From: Acidobacteriota bacterium
GTDB lineage: Bacteria; Acidobacteriota; Thermoanaerobaculia; Thermoanaerobaculales; Thermoanaerobaculaceae
Assembly: GCA_016213675.1 (NCBI GenBank)
Contig: JACQZW010000057.1
Location: 32,801-96,800 of the forward strand
DNA length: 64,000 nt
Direction of reading: 5' to 3'
In this document: positions 16,638 through 24,932 of the stretch, in pieces
Layout: each line of letters opens with the position of its first letter
Numbering within the stretch: the first letter of the stretch is position 1
Notes under the pieces: generated by a model
The model's input: only the letters and a program-made list of their open reading frames with translations
Told to the model about the DNA's origin: nothing
Databases searched by the model: none
Made by a program: the position numbers and the translations under genes

Positions 16638-17404
16638 TAGAAGCGCAGGTTGAACCCGAAGAACGGGCCCGAGTCCTCGAGCTCGGCGAGGTCAGGATCG
16701 TCCTCGATCCGGAGGTCGACCTTGCGGTACCCCCCGACGAGGGTGAGGAACGGCACCGGCGTCAGTCGCACCCCGACCTCGCCGTCGAGGAAGTGGCCGC
16801 GGTCGCCGGCGGCGACGCCCGTCACCTCGCCGAACACGCTGAGTATGCGGCCCGGCGTCACGTCGAACGCCAGCCCGACCGTGGGCAGCGCGGCGGACAG
16901 CGAGTCCGCCTCTTCGACCGGCGGGTTGAGTCCGGGCGCCCGCAGCGCGGCGGCGATCTCGACCCACTTCACCTCGACGACCGTGCCCAGGCGAGCGTGG
17001 TCGTTGCCGATGAACTGCCAGGTCCACCCGAGACGCGCGTAGTCCAGGCTCAGGGCACTGACCACGCGGGTGCCGACGACGTAGGTCTGGCCGTCGAACT
17101 CGACGGTGCGGGCGACCCGCTGGTCTCCGCCGTAGTCCAGGCCGAGGTAGGCCAGGCGCACGCGGCTGCGCGGCCCGGTGTGGAACGTGAGGCGGTAGTC
17201 GACCGCGTCCTCGTCCTGCATCCCGAGGTCGGCCTTGAGATCGAGGGTGGCGAGAGCCGGGTCGAGGACCGCGTCGCCGGCCACCGATCGCACCGTCGAC
17301 GTCAGGTCGGGCCTCCACAGGTACGACTCGAGCTCCACGCCGCCCTGGGCCAGGGCGAAACCGGCGGACAGTGCTGTCACGGCAAGGACGACAAGGGTGC
17401 GCAT
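16637..17404 (-). CDS. Outer-membrane beta-barrel protein
   Basis: 255 aa. Signal peptide 1-19 (SAGFALAQ). The rest alternates amphipathic strands (RLTFHTGPRSRVRLAYLGLDY, YARLGWTWQFIG, GVRLTPVPFLTLVGGYR) and ends in phenylalanine (FFGFNLRF), the usual barrel-assembly C-terminus. Size suits an 8-strand barrel. No specific family recognised; function unknown. Single gene downstream of nothing obvious on this strand. Confidence 0.72.
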   Translation of the reverse strand: MRTLVVLAVTALSAGFALAQGGVELESYLWRPDLTSTVRSVAGDAVLDPALATLDLKADLGMQDEDAVDYRLTFHTGPRSRVRLAYLGLDYGGDQRVARTVEFDGQTYVVGTRVVSALSLDYARLGWTWQFIGNDHARLGTVVEVKWVEIAAALRAPGLNPPVEEADSLSAALPTVGLAFDVTPGRILSVFGEVTGVAAGDRGHFLDGEVGVRLTPVPFLTLVGGYRKVDLRIEDDPDLAELEDSGPFFGFNLRF

Positions 17405-17528
17405 CGCGACTCCTCCCGTGCGCCGAGTCTACTGCGCGTGCGCCCGGCCACCGTCGCGGCGCCGGTGACCGGCGTCACCCCTCCACCGAGGCGGGGCCTG
17501 CCTCCATCCTTGCCGATGGGCCCGACGG

Positions 17529-18749
17529 TCAGGCGAGGGCCAGGCGGATGAACTCGTCGCCGTGCAGCAGGCCGAGGGAGCCGGCGGCCGCCTGCACCTC
17601 GTCGAACCCCTGGACCGCGTCGCCCGCCTCGCCCGGCCGCCAGATCGCGACCGGCACCGGGTCGCGGCCGTGGTTGCCGGTCTCGACCGGGGTCGGGTGG
17701 TCGGGGAGCACGGCCACGGTCGCGGCGATGCCGCGGGCCGCGAGGCCGTCGAGGATCGGCTTGACCAGACGGGCGTCGAGGTACTCGATGCAGCGGATCT
17801 TGAGCTCGAGGTCGCGGGCGTGGCCGGCCTCGTCGGTGGCCTCGACGTGGACGTAGACGAGGTCGTGGTCGGCGAGGGCGTCGAGGGCGGCCGCGGCCTT
17901 GCCCTCGTAGTTGGTGTCGTGGAGGCCGGTCGCGCCGGTCACCTGGATGAGGTCCATGCCGGCGTAGCGCCCGAGGCCCATGACGAGGTCGACGGCCGAG
18001 ATCGCCGCGCCCCTGACCCCGAAGCGCTCCTGCAGGGTGCGCATGTTCGGCCGGCGGCCCGGCGACCACGGCCAGATCGCCGTCGCCTCGTCCTTGCCGG
18101 CGGCCCGGCGGGCGAGGTTGACGGGATGGCGCTCGAGGATCGGCAGCGCCTGCCGATAGAGCTCGACGAGCCGTGCGGCGCTGCGCTCCGCCGCCGCGGT
18201 GCGGGCGCGCGGCAGCAGCGTCTCGACCTCGCCGCCGACGTTGTCGTGGGGCGGCGCGCAGTCGATGCCCGGGTCGCCCCAGCCGCGCAGGACGACGAGG
18301 TGGCGGTAGCTCACGCCGGGGTGGAACGTGACCGGCTCGGCGCCGCGGCCGCCGCCGAGCTCGGCGTCGAGGGTCGCGACGATCCCGGCCGCCTCCTCCG
18401 ACGAGATGTGCCCCGAGGAGTGGTTCTTGATCCGCCCGTCGACGGTGCAGATCAGGTTGAGCCGGAGGGCGACATCGCGCGGGTCGAGGTCGACGCCCAT
18501 GCTCGCCGCCTCGAGCACCGCCCGCCCCTGCGAGCACTCGGCCGGGTCGTAGCCGAGCACCGCGAGGTTGGCGACGTCGGAGCCGGCGCCCATGCCGTCC
18601 GGTATCGTCTTGAACAGCCCGACCCGCCCGTCGCGGGCGATCCGGTCGATGTGCGGCTTGTGGGCCGCCATCAGCGGGGTCCTGCCGCCGAGCCGCTCGA
18701 CCGGGTGGTCCGACATGCCGTCGCCGAGGATGATCACCGTCTTGCTCAT
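17529..18749 (-). CDS. PGM-like (ApgM/alkaline phosphatase superfamily) protein, probable homoserine kinase
   Basis: 406 aa. Starts MSKTVIILGDGMSDHPVERLGG with the metal-binding DG and DH, then GSDVANLAVLGYDP holding the catalytic serine of cofactor-independent phosphoglycerate mutases; NHSSGHIS and EATDEAGH supply further metal ligands. Sequence is of the archaeal-type ApgM family, whose subgroup next to threonine genes has been proposed to be a homoserine kinase. Here its ATG overlaps the thrC stop (ATGA) and it follows a homoserine sulfhydrylase, which favours homoserine kinase over glycolysis. No classical thrB is in the window. Confidence 0.8.
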   Translation of the reverse strand: MSKTVIILGDGMSDHPVERLGGRTPLMAAHKPHIDRIARDGRVGLFKTIPDGMGAGSDVANLAVLGYDPAECSQGRAVLEAASMGVDLDPRDVALRLNLICTVDGRIKNHSSGHISSEEAAGIVATLDAELGGGRGAEPVTFHPGVSYRHLVVLRGWGDPGIDCAPPHDNVGGEVETLLPRARTAAAERSAARLVELYRQALPILERHPVNLARRAAGKDEATAIWPWSPGRRPNMRTLQERFGVRGAAISAVDLVMGLGRYAGMDLIQVTGATGLHDTNYEGKAAAALDALADHDLVYVHVEATDEAGHARDLELKIRCIEYLDARLVKPILDGLAARGIAATVAVLPDHPTPVETGNHGRDPVPVAIWRPGEAGDAVQGFDEVQAAAGSLGLLHGDEFIRLALA

Positions 18750-20110
18750 CGTCCGTAGGTCCTCACGAGGTGGTCCTTGAACTCCGCGTACTCGACCGTC
18801 TCGAGCGACCCGTACTCCTCGCGCCGCGCCTCGAGCCCGGCGAGGCTCGGCGGCGGCGCCGGGTCGACGCCGGTGATCGCCCGCACCTCGTCGGGGAACT
18901 TGGCCGGGTGCGCCGTCTCGAGCGACACCGCGACGTGCCCGGCGTGCTCGGGATGGGCGGCGAGGTAGGCCTCGAGGCCGGCCCAGCCGACCGCGCCGTG
19001 CGGCTCGAGGAGCACGCCGTACCGCCGGTGGACCTCGCCGATGGTCGCGCGGGTCGCCGCGTCGTCGATGCTCACCGCGTACAGGTCGCGGCGCAGCGCC
19101 GCCATGTCGGGGGCGGCGTGGACCGCGCCGGTCTCGTCCATGTGGCCGCCGTAGAGGTCGACGACGCGGGCGAGGTTCGACGGGTGCCCGACGTTCATCG
19201 CGTTGGAAATGCACTCGCGCGACGGGACGATCTTGCGGTACTCGCCGGTCGCGAGGTAGCGCGGCACCTCGTCGTTGGCGTTGGTCGCGATGACGAAGCG
19301 CGCCACCGGCAGCCCCATGCGGCGGGCCAGCAGGCCGCCCATCATGTCGCCGAAGTTGCCCGACGGGATCGAGAAGACCACCTCCTCGCCGGCGGCCACG
19401 TCGGCGAGCCGCGATGCGGCCCACAGGTAGTACACCGACTGCGGAAGCAGCCGGCCGATGTTGATCGAGTTGGCCGACGACAGGTTGTACGCCGCGAGCG
19501 CGGGATCGGAGAACGCCTGCTTGACCAGCGCCTGGCAGTCGTCGAACTTGCCGTCGACCGCGAGCACCTCGATGTTGCCGCCGAGCGTCGTCATCTGCCG
19601 GCGCTGGCGGTCCGACACCTCGGCGCGGGGGAAGAGGACGAGCACGCGGATCGCCTCGACGCCGTGGAAGGCGTGGGCGATCGCCGAGCCGGTGTCGCCC
19701 GAGGTGGCCGTGAGGATCAGCAGGTCCTTGCCGCGCGCCCGGACCAGCCGGCCGAGCGCACGGCCCATGAACTTGGCGGCGAAGTCCTTGAACGAGGCGG
19801 TCGGGCCGCGGTCGAGGCGCATCACGTGGCGGCGGCCGTCGACGCGCTCGAGCGGCACGTCGAAGTCGTAGGCGCTCTGGCAGATCTCGTCGATCACGTC
19901 GCGGGCGAAGACGCCCTCGGCGTAGGGGGCGAGGATGGCGGCGGCGAGCTCCGGGTAGGGCATCCGGCCGGCCGCGGCGAGCAGCTCCGGGGTGAAGCGG
20001 GGGATCGGCCGGGGCATGAACAGCCCGCGGTCGCCGGCCTGGCCCTGGAGCAGCGCGGCCCCGAGGTCGACCTCGGCGACCTGCCGGTTGGTGCTGTAGT
20101 ACGCGATCAT
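18746..20110 (-). CDS. thrC: Threonine synthase
   Basis: 454 aa, PLP-dependent fold type II. Makes threonine from O-phosphohomoserine. GPTASFKDFAAKFMGRA near residues 107-122 holds the PLP lysine; TATSGDTGSAIAHAF is the phosphate-binding loop. The N-terminal YYSTNRQVAEVDLGAALLQGQA is typical of the longer ThrC type found in yeast and enterobacteria. ATG 20110, 9 bp after the sulfhydrylase stop; its stop overlaps the PGM-like gene, consistent with kinase and synthase being co-translated. Confidence 0.93.
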   Translation of the reverse strand: MIAYYSTNRQVAEVDLGAALLQGQAGDRGLFMPRPIPRFTPELLAAAGRMPYPELAAAILAPYAEGVFARDVIDEICQSAYDFDVPLERVDGRRHVMRLDRGPTASFKDFAAKFMGRALGRLVRARGKDLLILTATSGDTGSAIAHAFHGVEAIRVLVLFPRAEVSDRQRRQMTTLGGNIEVLAVDGKFDDCQALVKQAFSDPALAAYNLSSANSINIGRLLPQSVYYLWAASRLADVAAGEEVVFSIPSGNFGDMMGGLLARRMGLPVARFVIATNANDEVPRYLATGEYRKIVPSRECISNAMNVGHPSNLARVVDLYGGHMDETGAVHAAPDMAALRRDLYAVSIDDAATRATIGEVHRRYGVLLEPHGAVGWAGLEAYLAAHPEHAGHVAVSLETAHPAKFPDEVRAITGVDPAPPPSLAGLEARREEYGSLETVEYAEFKDHLVRTYGR

Positions 20111-20119
20111 CGCCGGCCC

Positions 20120-21655
20120 CTAGCCGCGGACCAACTCGGCGGGCCGCTCCTCGGGCTTCTCGGGCTCGGGCGTCGCGCCGCCGGCCAGCCGGGCGGACGA
20201 CGCCCCGCCGACCGAGAAGCTCGCCGGCACCGCGACCCGCACCGCGCCGTCGATGGCGGCGAGCGCCTGCTCGAGGTCCACGATGATGTCGTCGGGGTGC
20301 TCGGCGCCGACGCACAGCCGCACCATGTTCGGCGGGATGTCGGCCATCCGGCGGCCCTCCTCGCCCTGCTGCTGGTGGGTCGAGATCGCCGGGATGGTCG
20401 CCACCGACTTGATACGTCCGAGGTCGGTGGCGCGCCAGATGCGGCGCAGCGCGTCGAACATCCGGCGGGCCGCGGCGGCGCCGCCGCGCACGCGGAACGA
20501 CATCAGGTGGCCGTAGCGGTTGGTCGGCGCGCCGTAACGCGCGTCGTGCTCGGCGTCGACGAGGAACAGGTAGCGGGTGGCGAGCTCGTGAAGCGGGTGC
20601 GAGGGCAGGCCGAGGTAGTCGACCCGCTCGATCTTCTCCTGCCCGGCGAGGAAGCGCGCGACCGCCATCGTGCTCTGGCTCTGCAGGTCGACCTTGGAGC
20701 GCAGCGTGCGGATGTCGTTGAGCGAGAGGACCGCCTGCATCGGCGAGAGGTTCTGCCCGTGGTCGCGGTTGGGCAGCGTCTTCAGGTACATCGCGAAGTC
20801 GGCCTTCATCTCGTCGCTGCCGACCCGGCTCGTGATCCCCTCGCGGGCGACGACCGCGCCGGCGATGCCGAACCCCGAGGAGGTCAGCGTCTTGGTCACC
20901 GACTGCACGACGATGTCGGCGCCGTGGCACAGCGGCCGGAGCAGCGCTGGCGTCGCCACCGTCGAGTCGACGATGAGCGGCAGGCCGTGCGCGTGGGCGA
21001 TCTCGGCGACCCGGGCGAGGTCGAAGAACGCCTGGCCCGGGTTGGACGGCAGCTCGCCGTACAGGAAGCGGGTGTTCGCGTCGATCCTCGACTCCCAGTC
21101 GGCGAGGTTCGTCGAGTCGACGACCCAGCGGCACTCGACGCCGCGCTCGACCGCCTTGCGGACGGCGAACTGCTGGAACGTCCCGCCGTAGACCTGGCAG
21201 GTGGCGACGAAGTTGAGCGGCTTGTGCGGTGCGGCCGGGTCGACCGCGAGGAACGGGTCGGTGGCGCTGGCGATCGCGGCCATCCCCGAGGAGGTCGCGC
21301 AGCACGACGCCTCGCCGTCCATCCCGTACCCCTCGAGCAGCGCGAGCACCGCCTCGAGGTAGTAGATCGACGGGTTGGCGATGCGCGAGTAGCACCAGGT
21401 CGGGATCTGGTACGACAGCGCCGCCTCCATCTCGTCGGAGTCGCGGTAGGCCTGCGACGAGCTCATGTAGATCGGCTCGATGATCGCGCCCTGGTTGAAG
21501 TTGAGCGCCTCCTCCGCGGTGTAGAGCCCGTGCACGGCGATGGTGTCGAAGCGGCACGAGCGCATCGCGGCCATGGCGAGGGCGTGCCGTTTGGCGGCCT
21601 GCTTCGCGGCCTCGACGTACCGTGCGACGCCCTGGGACGGTGTGGTGTCGGTCAT
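20120..21655 (-). CDS. Cys/Met-metabolism PLP enzyme, probable O-acyl-homoserine sulfhydrylase
   Basis: 511 aa. The Cys_Met_Meta_PP fold: ATSSGMAAIASA, VDSTVATPALLRPLCHGADIVVQSVTKTLTSSG, with the PLP lysine in SVTK. Such enzymes use O-acetyl- or O-succinyl-homoserine with sulfide or cysteine. It is long for the family because of N-terminal (about 40 aa) and C-terminal (about 35 aa, Pro/Glu-rich) extensions. First gene of a sulfhydrylase-thrC-homoserine-kinase operon at the homoserine branch point. Cystathionine gamma-synthase or lyase activity cannot be excluded. Confidence 0.82.
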   Translation of the reverse strand: MTDTTPSQGVARYVEAAKQAAKRHALAMAAMRSCRFDTIAVHGLYTAEEALNFNQGAIIEPIYMSSSQAYRDSDEMEAALSYQIPTWCYSRIANPSIYYLEAVLALLEGYGMDGEASCCATSSGMAAIASATDPFLAVDPAAPHKPLNFVATCQVYGGTFQQFAVRKAVERGVECRWVVDSTNLADWESRIDANTRFLYGELPSNPGQAFFDLARVAEIAHAHGLPLIVDSTVATPALLRPLCHGADIVVQSVTKTLTSSGFGIAGAVVAREGITSRVGSDEMKADFAMYLKTLPNRDHGQNLSPMQAVLSLNDIRTLRSKVDLQSQSTMAVARFLAGQEKIERVDYLGLPSHPLHELATRYLFLVDAEHDARYGAPTNRYGHLMSFRVRGGAAAARRMFDALRRIWRATDLGRIKSVATIPAISTHQQQGEEGRRMADIPPNMVRLCVGAEHPDDIIVDLEQALAAIDGAVRVAVPASFSVGGASSARLAGGATPEPEKPEERPAELVRG

Positions 21656-21705
21656 CGCTCACCTCGTGGGCCGCAGGTTAAGGATCTTCACCCTGGGCCG
21701 GTTCG

Positions 21706-21733
21706 AGGTTAGCACTCGTGAGACATTCGTCAA
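21706..21733 (-). promoter_or_regulatory. Promoter of the methionine/threonine operon
   Basis: On the minus strand TTGACG (21733-21728), 16-bp spacer, TAACCT (21711-21706), about 50 nt upstream of the ATG at 21655. I see no SAM-riboswitch-like structure in the leader. Confidence 0.5.
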
Positions 21734-21814
21734 CCTGCGTCGAAGAATTGTCGGATTCTATCGGCAAACTATGTCGGACCATCGAGCAACGTTCCGCCGC
21801 TGCGCCGGACCGGC

Positions 21815-22204
21815 TCACGACTCGAAGGTGACGTGCGTTGTCGCCGCGTTGAGGACGAAGACCCGGACGTTGTTCGCGTTCGGGTCGGCCGGGACGACGA
21901 AGAAACCGACGCGGGTCGCGTCATAGGTCTGGGTGGTGCCGGTGACGACCTCGCCATCGGCGAACTCGCAGCGGATCTTCCGCCCCAGCACCTGGCCGTC
22001 GCCGAAGCCCTTCTTCTCGTGGTAGGCCTTATTGCCGGCGAAGCTCTTGACGAAGTACACCGCCTTGAGCGCCCCGAGCAGGACCTCGGCGGTCTTGCCG
22101 TCGGGCGTCGTGAGGTGGAAGCGGTCGCGGGTGGTCGAGAAGTTCATCGTCGCACCCTTCACCACCCGCCCGTCGCGAAAGTGGGCCACCACCTTGTTGT
22201 CCAT
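21815..22204 (-). CDS. Conserved hypothetical protein, about 130 aa
   Basis: 129 aa, no signal peptide or membrane segment. Two similar halves are visible: VVAHFRDGRVVKGATMNF followed by VLLGALKAVYFVKSFAG, and IRCEFADGEVVTGTTQTYD followed by FVLNAATTHVTF. This repeated small-barrel pattern resembles uncharacterised DUF families found in high-GC Gram-negatives; I am not certain which. Function unknown. It has a strong promoter ending 6 nt from the ATG and no Shine-Dalgarno. Confidence 0.8.
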   Translation of the reverse strand: MDNKVVAHFRDGRVVKGATMNFSTTRDRFHLTTPDGKTAEVLLGALKAVYFVKSFAGNKAYHEKKGFGDGQVLGRKIRCEFADGEVVTGTTQTYDATRVGFFVVPADPNANNVRVFVLNAATTHVTFES

Positions 22205-22210
22205 GCCCCA

Positions 22211-22239
22211 ACGCTAGGCCCGGCGTCCGCCGCTGTCAA
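22211..22239 (-). promoter_or_regulatory. Sigma-70-type promoter for a leaderless transcript
   Basis: On the minus strand TTGACA (22239-22234), 17-bp spacer, TAGCGT (22216-22211), then exactly 6 nt to the ATG at 22204. Transcription should start at or next to the A of the start codon. Confidence 0.65.
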
Positions 22240-22309
22240 CGCCGAACAGGCGGCGCGCCCGGAACAACCGGAGTGTGCGTTGTGAAGGGCGCTCGACGCC
22301 GCGGGCCGG

Positions 22310-23512
22310 TCAGCTCTTGGCTTTCGCCTTCGCGAGGGCGGCGGCGCGGTCGTGGTTCTTCGTGAAGATGTCGAGGCGCGGGTCGGCGCTCGCCTTGGCG
22401 TTCTTGACCGCCGCCGCGTAGCTCGCGGCCGCCTCGTCGAGCCGGCCGGCCTTCTCGAGCGCCTCGCCGAGGCTGTCGTGGACGTTGGCGGCGGCGGGGT
22501 AGAGCTCGACGTTGTAGCGGAAGAACGGCATCGCGCCGTCGACGTCGCCCGTGAGCAGATGCTGGTAGCCGAGCTGGTTGACGAGCACCTCGGACGGGGC
22601 GGTCTCGACGCCGAACCGTGTGGCCAGTCCCGTGTAGTGCGCCTTCAGGTCGTCGACGGTCCCGGCGAAGCGGCCGCGCGCCTCGAGCGGCAGCCGCCAG
22701 CCGGCGAAGATCGCCCGCAGCCCCCAGTAGTGGCTGCGCAGCACGACGCTGCCGTGGTTCTCCTCGGGCATGAGCTTGCTGTCCCAGGCAAACCCCGCCG
22801 GCTTCGCTCCGCCGAGCACGGTCCGCATCCGGTCGAACAGCGTCGGCGCCGGGTCGCCCGCCTCCTCGTCGGCCATCGTCACGAACACCGTGCGCGGCAG
22901 CTCGCGCTTCCCCTTGAGGAAGGCCTCGACGGCGCGCAGCGGGAGGTCGTCGTCCCAGTTGAGCGACGGCGAGGCGGCGATGTGGGCGGAGAACAGCTCG
23001 CCCCGCTCCCAGAACGCGTAGAGGGTGAACAGCCCGCCGAGGGAGTGGCCGGCGAGGATGCGGTACGGGGTCGTGCGGTAGTGGGCGTCGACGTAGGGGA
23101 TCAGCTCGCGGGCGAAGAAGTCGAGGAAGCGCGCCCCGCCGCCGCTGCCGGCGACCTCCTGCCGGGTGCCGTCGGGGAGGCGGCGAAACCCGCGCGTCGG
23201 GGTGAGGTCGCGGGTGCGGTCGGTGTTGGTGATGCCGACGATGACCATGTTCGGCATCTCGCCGTTGCGGGCGAGGAAGTCCACGGTGCCCCGGGTGTGG
23301 AGCAGGTGGGCGTCGCCGTCGGTCATGTAGAGCACCGGGTAGCGGGCGGTCGTCTGCGCGTACCGGTCGGGCAACGAGACGAGCAACGTGCGTTCCTCGC
23401 CGAGCACCTTCGAGTGGATCTTGATGACCTCGCCGACCGTGATCGGCTCGCCGGCCCCGGCCACGCCGGCCAGCAGCCCGGACGCGAGAACTCCCAGCAC
23501 GATCCGTCTCAT
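22310..23512 (-). CDS. Secreted alpha/beta-hydrolase esterase with C-terminal TPR-like region
   Basis: 400 aa from ATG 23512 (GAGGAACC upstream). Signal peptide 1-22. Residues 25-270 are an esterase-D/IroE-type hydrolase: YPVLYMTDGDAHLLHTRG, NMVIVGITNTDRTRDLTP, the nucleophile elbow AGHSLGGLF and the His in EENHGSV. Residues 310-385 form helical repeats (GDVDGAMPFFRYNVELYP; ALEKAGRLDEAAASYAAAV) like tetratricopeptides. Relatives include siderophore esterases and S-formylglutathione-hydrolase-like proteins; the substrate is unknown. The TPR part may bind a partner. Confidence 0.82.
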   Translation of the reverse strand: MRRIVLGVLASGLLAGVAGAGEPITVGEVIKIHSKVLGEERTLLVSLPDRYAQTTARYPVLYMTDGDAHLLHTRGTVDFLARNGEMPNMVIVGITNTDRTRDLTPTRGFRRLPDGTRQEVAGSGGGARFLDFFARELIPYVDAHYRTTPYRILAGHSLGGLFTLYAFWERGELFSAHIAASPSLNWDDDLPLRAVEAFLKGKRELPRTVFVTMADEEAGDPAPTLFDRMRTVLGGAKPAGFAWDSKLMPEENHGSVVLRSHYWGLRAIFAGWRLPLEARGRFAGTVDDLKAHYTGLATRFGVETAPSEVLVNQLGYQHLLTGDVDGAMPFFRYNVELYPAAANVHDSLGEALEKAGRLDEAAASYAAAVKNAKASADPRLDIFTKNHDRAAALAKAKAKS

Positions 23513-23674
23513 GGTTCCTCCCGTGGTTCTGCAGCACCCGTCCCGTGCGTCGAGGGACACGCTCGTGGTACGCACGCCGCGCGCCGAGGTTGCCGCCCGT
23601 GGCCCCTCCGAAATGGCGGGCGAGGGCGCCCGCCCCACTCCGGACCGGCTCGCATACGCCCGCAGGGCGAAGAA

Positions 23675-23708
23675 GAGGCCGGCCGCCGCACGCGCGACGG
23701 CCGGCCTC
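23675..23708 (-). terminator. Stem-loop between two minus-strand genes
   Basis: Perfect 11-bp stem GAGGCCGGCCG with a 12-nt loop; on the minus strand it is followed by TTCTTC. It lies 70 bp after the stop of the gene at 23780. Confidence 0.5.
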
Positions 23709-23779
23709 CGGTTCCAACACGGCAGCGTGGTGATGCCGTCGGCGAGCCCGGGCTCGGTGAGCACGCCCCCGAGCTCGAC

Positions 23780-24100
23780 CTACTCCGCCACGCCCTCGAG
23801 CAGCGCCGGCACTCTCGGCCGCACGAGGACCGCGCGGCGTCCGAGGATGCCGGTGGTGCCGGCCCGGGCGCGGAGCGCCGCGGACTGCTCGCGCCTGGTT
23901 CGCAGGGCGGCAGCGGCAGCCTCCCGCGCCTCGGCCATCCGGTTCAGCAGCTCGCGTACCGACTCGCCCTCCGCCCGCACCCGCCACCGCGGGTCGATCC
24001 GTACGTGGCGTCGGGGTCGCAGCACGCCGGACAGCCTCCCGACACGGAACAGCAGAGGCCACTCGTGCTCGCGGATCCTGACCCACACGATGATGCCCAT
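23780..24100 (-). CDS. Hypothetical protein, 106 aa
   Basis: Not recognised. ATG at 24100 is preceded by GGGAGG at 6-nt spacing, which is the main support. The N-terminus (GIIVWVRIREHEWPLLFRVG) is mixed hydrophobic/basic, the middle is a charged helix (RELLNRMAEAREAAAAALRTRR) and the end is Arg/Val-rich. Highly basic. Could be a small nucleic-acid- or membrane-associated protein, or an unexpressed frame. Confidence 0.45.
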   Translation of the reverse strand: MGIIVWVRIREHEWPLLFRVGRLSGVLRPRRHVRIDPRWRVRAEGESVRELLNRMAEAREAAAAALRTRREQSAALRARAGTTGILGRRAVLVRPRVPALLEGVAE

Positions 24101-24369
24101 GACACGCCTCCCGCGCGGCCCTCCTCGCCGCGCTCGTTCACGACCCGTGACCTGCAGGGGACGACGGTCCCGAGCGCCCCGGCTCGGGCGCGGGGGCGCG
24201 CTGCCGCCGACGCCGCCGCTCGGCCCGCACCCGGGAGTTCGCTCTCCGTCGTCGGATGCGGGCGTCGCGGCTAAACGTGGGCGACCGACCGCGTCATGCC
24301 GGGCCGCCGCGGGGCAGGCCCGGCCGATCAGCTCGTGGCGGGTTCCTTCATCTACTTCACCTCCTCGCC

Positions 24370-24403
24370 GGAAAACGAAAACCCGGGGGAGGGACCCCCG
24401 GGT
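24370..24403 (-). terminator. Intrinsic terminator of the orphan short transcript
   Basis: Perfect 9-bp stem ACCCGGGGG with a 5-nt loop; on the minus strand it is directly followed by TTTCGTTTTCC, a proper U-rich tract. It faces transcription from 24599, about 190 bp away. Confidence 0.8.
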
Positions 24404-24432
24404 CGGGCGACGCTCGAGCCGTCGGCGCGACG

Positions 24433-24546
24433 CTACGGGGCAACCCCTCCGGTGACGGACGGCACGGGCGCGGTGGCCGGCGCCGCAACGCGCGCCGGGC
24501 AGCCGCCGCGAATGCCGCTGCCGGGTTGTCCGAACTGCCTGTTCAT
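24433..24546 (-). CDS. Candidate 37-aa small protein in an orphan transcription unit
   Basis: ATG at 24546 preceded by GGAG at 6-nt spacing; ends TAG. The peptide is Gly/Pro/Ala/Val-rich with a single Cys at 16 and no recognised domain. Support comes from its surroundings: a near-consensus promoter with a palindromic operator upstream (24599-24642) and a clear terminator downstream (24370-24403), giving an RNA of about 220 nt. The RNA itself may be the product; the leader holds a short hairpin (about 24571-24592). Upstream in-frame ATG 24669 lies before the promoter and is not used. Confidence 0.45.
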   Translation of the reverse strand: MNRQFGQPGSGIRGGCPARVAAPATAPVPSVTGGVAP

Positions 24547-24598
24547 CGCTGACTCCACGTCGCCTCCGTCCGCTTCTCTCCCGCGAGAGGAAGCGCGG

Positions 24599-24642
24599 AC
24601 TTTACGCCCGGTCATGGCGCGTGTCAACCGGGCGCCCGGTTG
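24599..24642 (-). promoter_or_regulatory. Near-consensus promoter with palindromic operator over the -35
   Basis: On the minus strand TTGACA (24627-24622), 17-bp spacer, TAAAGT (24604-24599). A perfect 18-bp palindrome, CAACCGGGCGCCCGGTTG (24625-24642), overlaps the start of the -35. It is diverged from the vapB promoter by about 16 bp. Confidence 0.7.
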
Positions 24643-24657
24643 GAGTGGCCAGCGTGA

Positions 24658-24686
24658 TTGACATGACATGCATGTGCATGCATGAT
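24658..24686 (+). promoter_or_regulatory. vapB promoter with palindrome in the spacer
   Basis: TTGACA (24658-24663), 17-bp spacer, CATGAT (24681-24686), then 6 nt to the ATG at 24693; no Shine-Dalgarno. The spacer and -10 hold CATGCATG-TG-CATGCATG (24667-24684), a likely operator for the ribbon-helix-helix antitoxin, so autoregulation is inferred. Confidence 0.6.
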
Positions 24687-24692
24687 TGACCG

Positions 24693-24932
24693 ATGCGAAC
24701 CACGATCGAGATCCGCGACGAGTACCGGGCCCGATTGCTCGAGATCGCGGCGCGACGCGGCGAGAAGGGCTTCTCGCGCATCGTCGAGCAGGCGCTCGAG
24801 GCGTACCTGCGCAGCGAGGAGGCGCGCGAAGAAGCGCGGCGCCTGGCGCTCGCGGCGCGCGGTTCGCTCACGGCGAAGGAGGCGGCCGGTCTCGAGGCGC
24901 GCTCTCGTGAGGTGCGGGAGAGCTGGCGGTGA
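24693..24932 (+). CDS. Ribbon-helix-helix antitoxin (VapB type)
   Basis: 79 aa. MRTTIEIRDEYRARLLEIAARRG is a MetJ/Arc ribbon-helix-helix N-terminus, followed by FSRIVEQALEAYL and a charged helical tail that would wrap the toxin. Overlaps the PIN toxin gene by 4 bases (GTGA). It should neutralise the toxin and repress its own promoter. Confidence 0.85.
   Translation: MRTTIEIRDEYRARLLEIAARRGEKGFSRIVEQALEAYLRSEEAREEARRLALAARGSLTAKEAAGLEARSREVRESWR

Noticed and set aside
17529..21662. A 1,377-codon open frame on the minus strand
   Set aside because: Only its last 406 codons look like protein (the PGM-like enzyme); the rest is a shadow of thrC and the sulfhydrylase genes, common in GC-rich DNA.
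21656..21760. SAM riboswitch ahead of the sulfhydrylase
   Set aside because: The leader from the predicted start is only about 50 nt and shows no conserved riboswitch core.
24328..24351. 7-codon ORF with a strong Shine-Dalgarno after the orphan terminator
   Set aside because: Lies beyond the terminator, too short to judge, and no separate promoter is visible.
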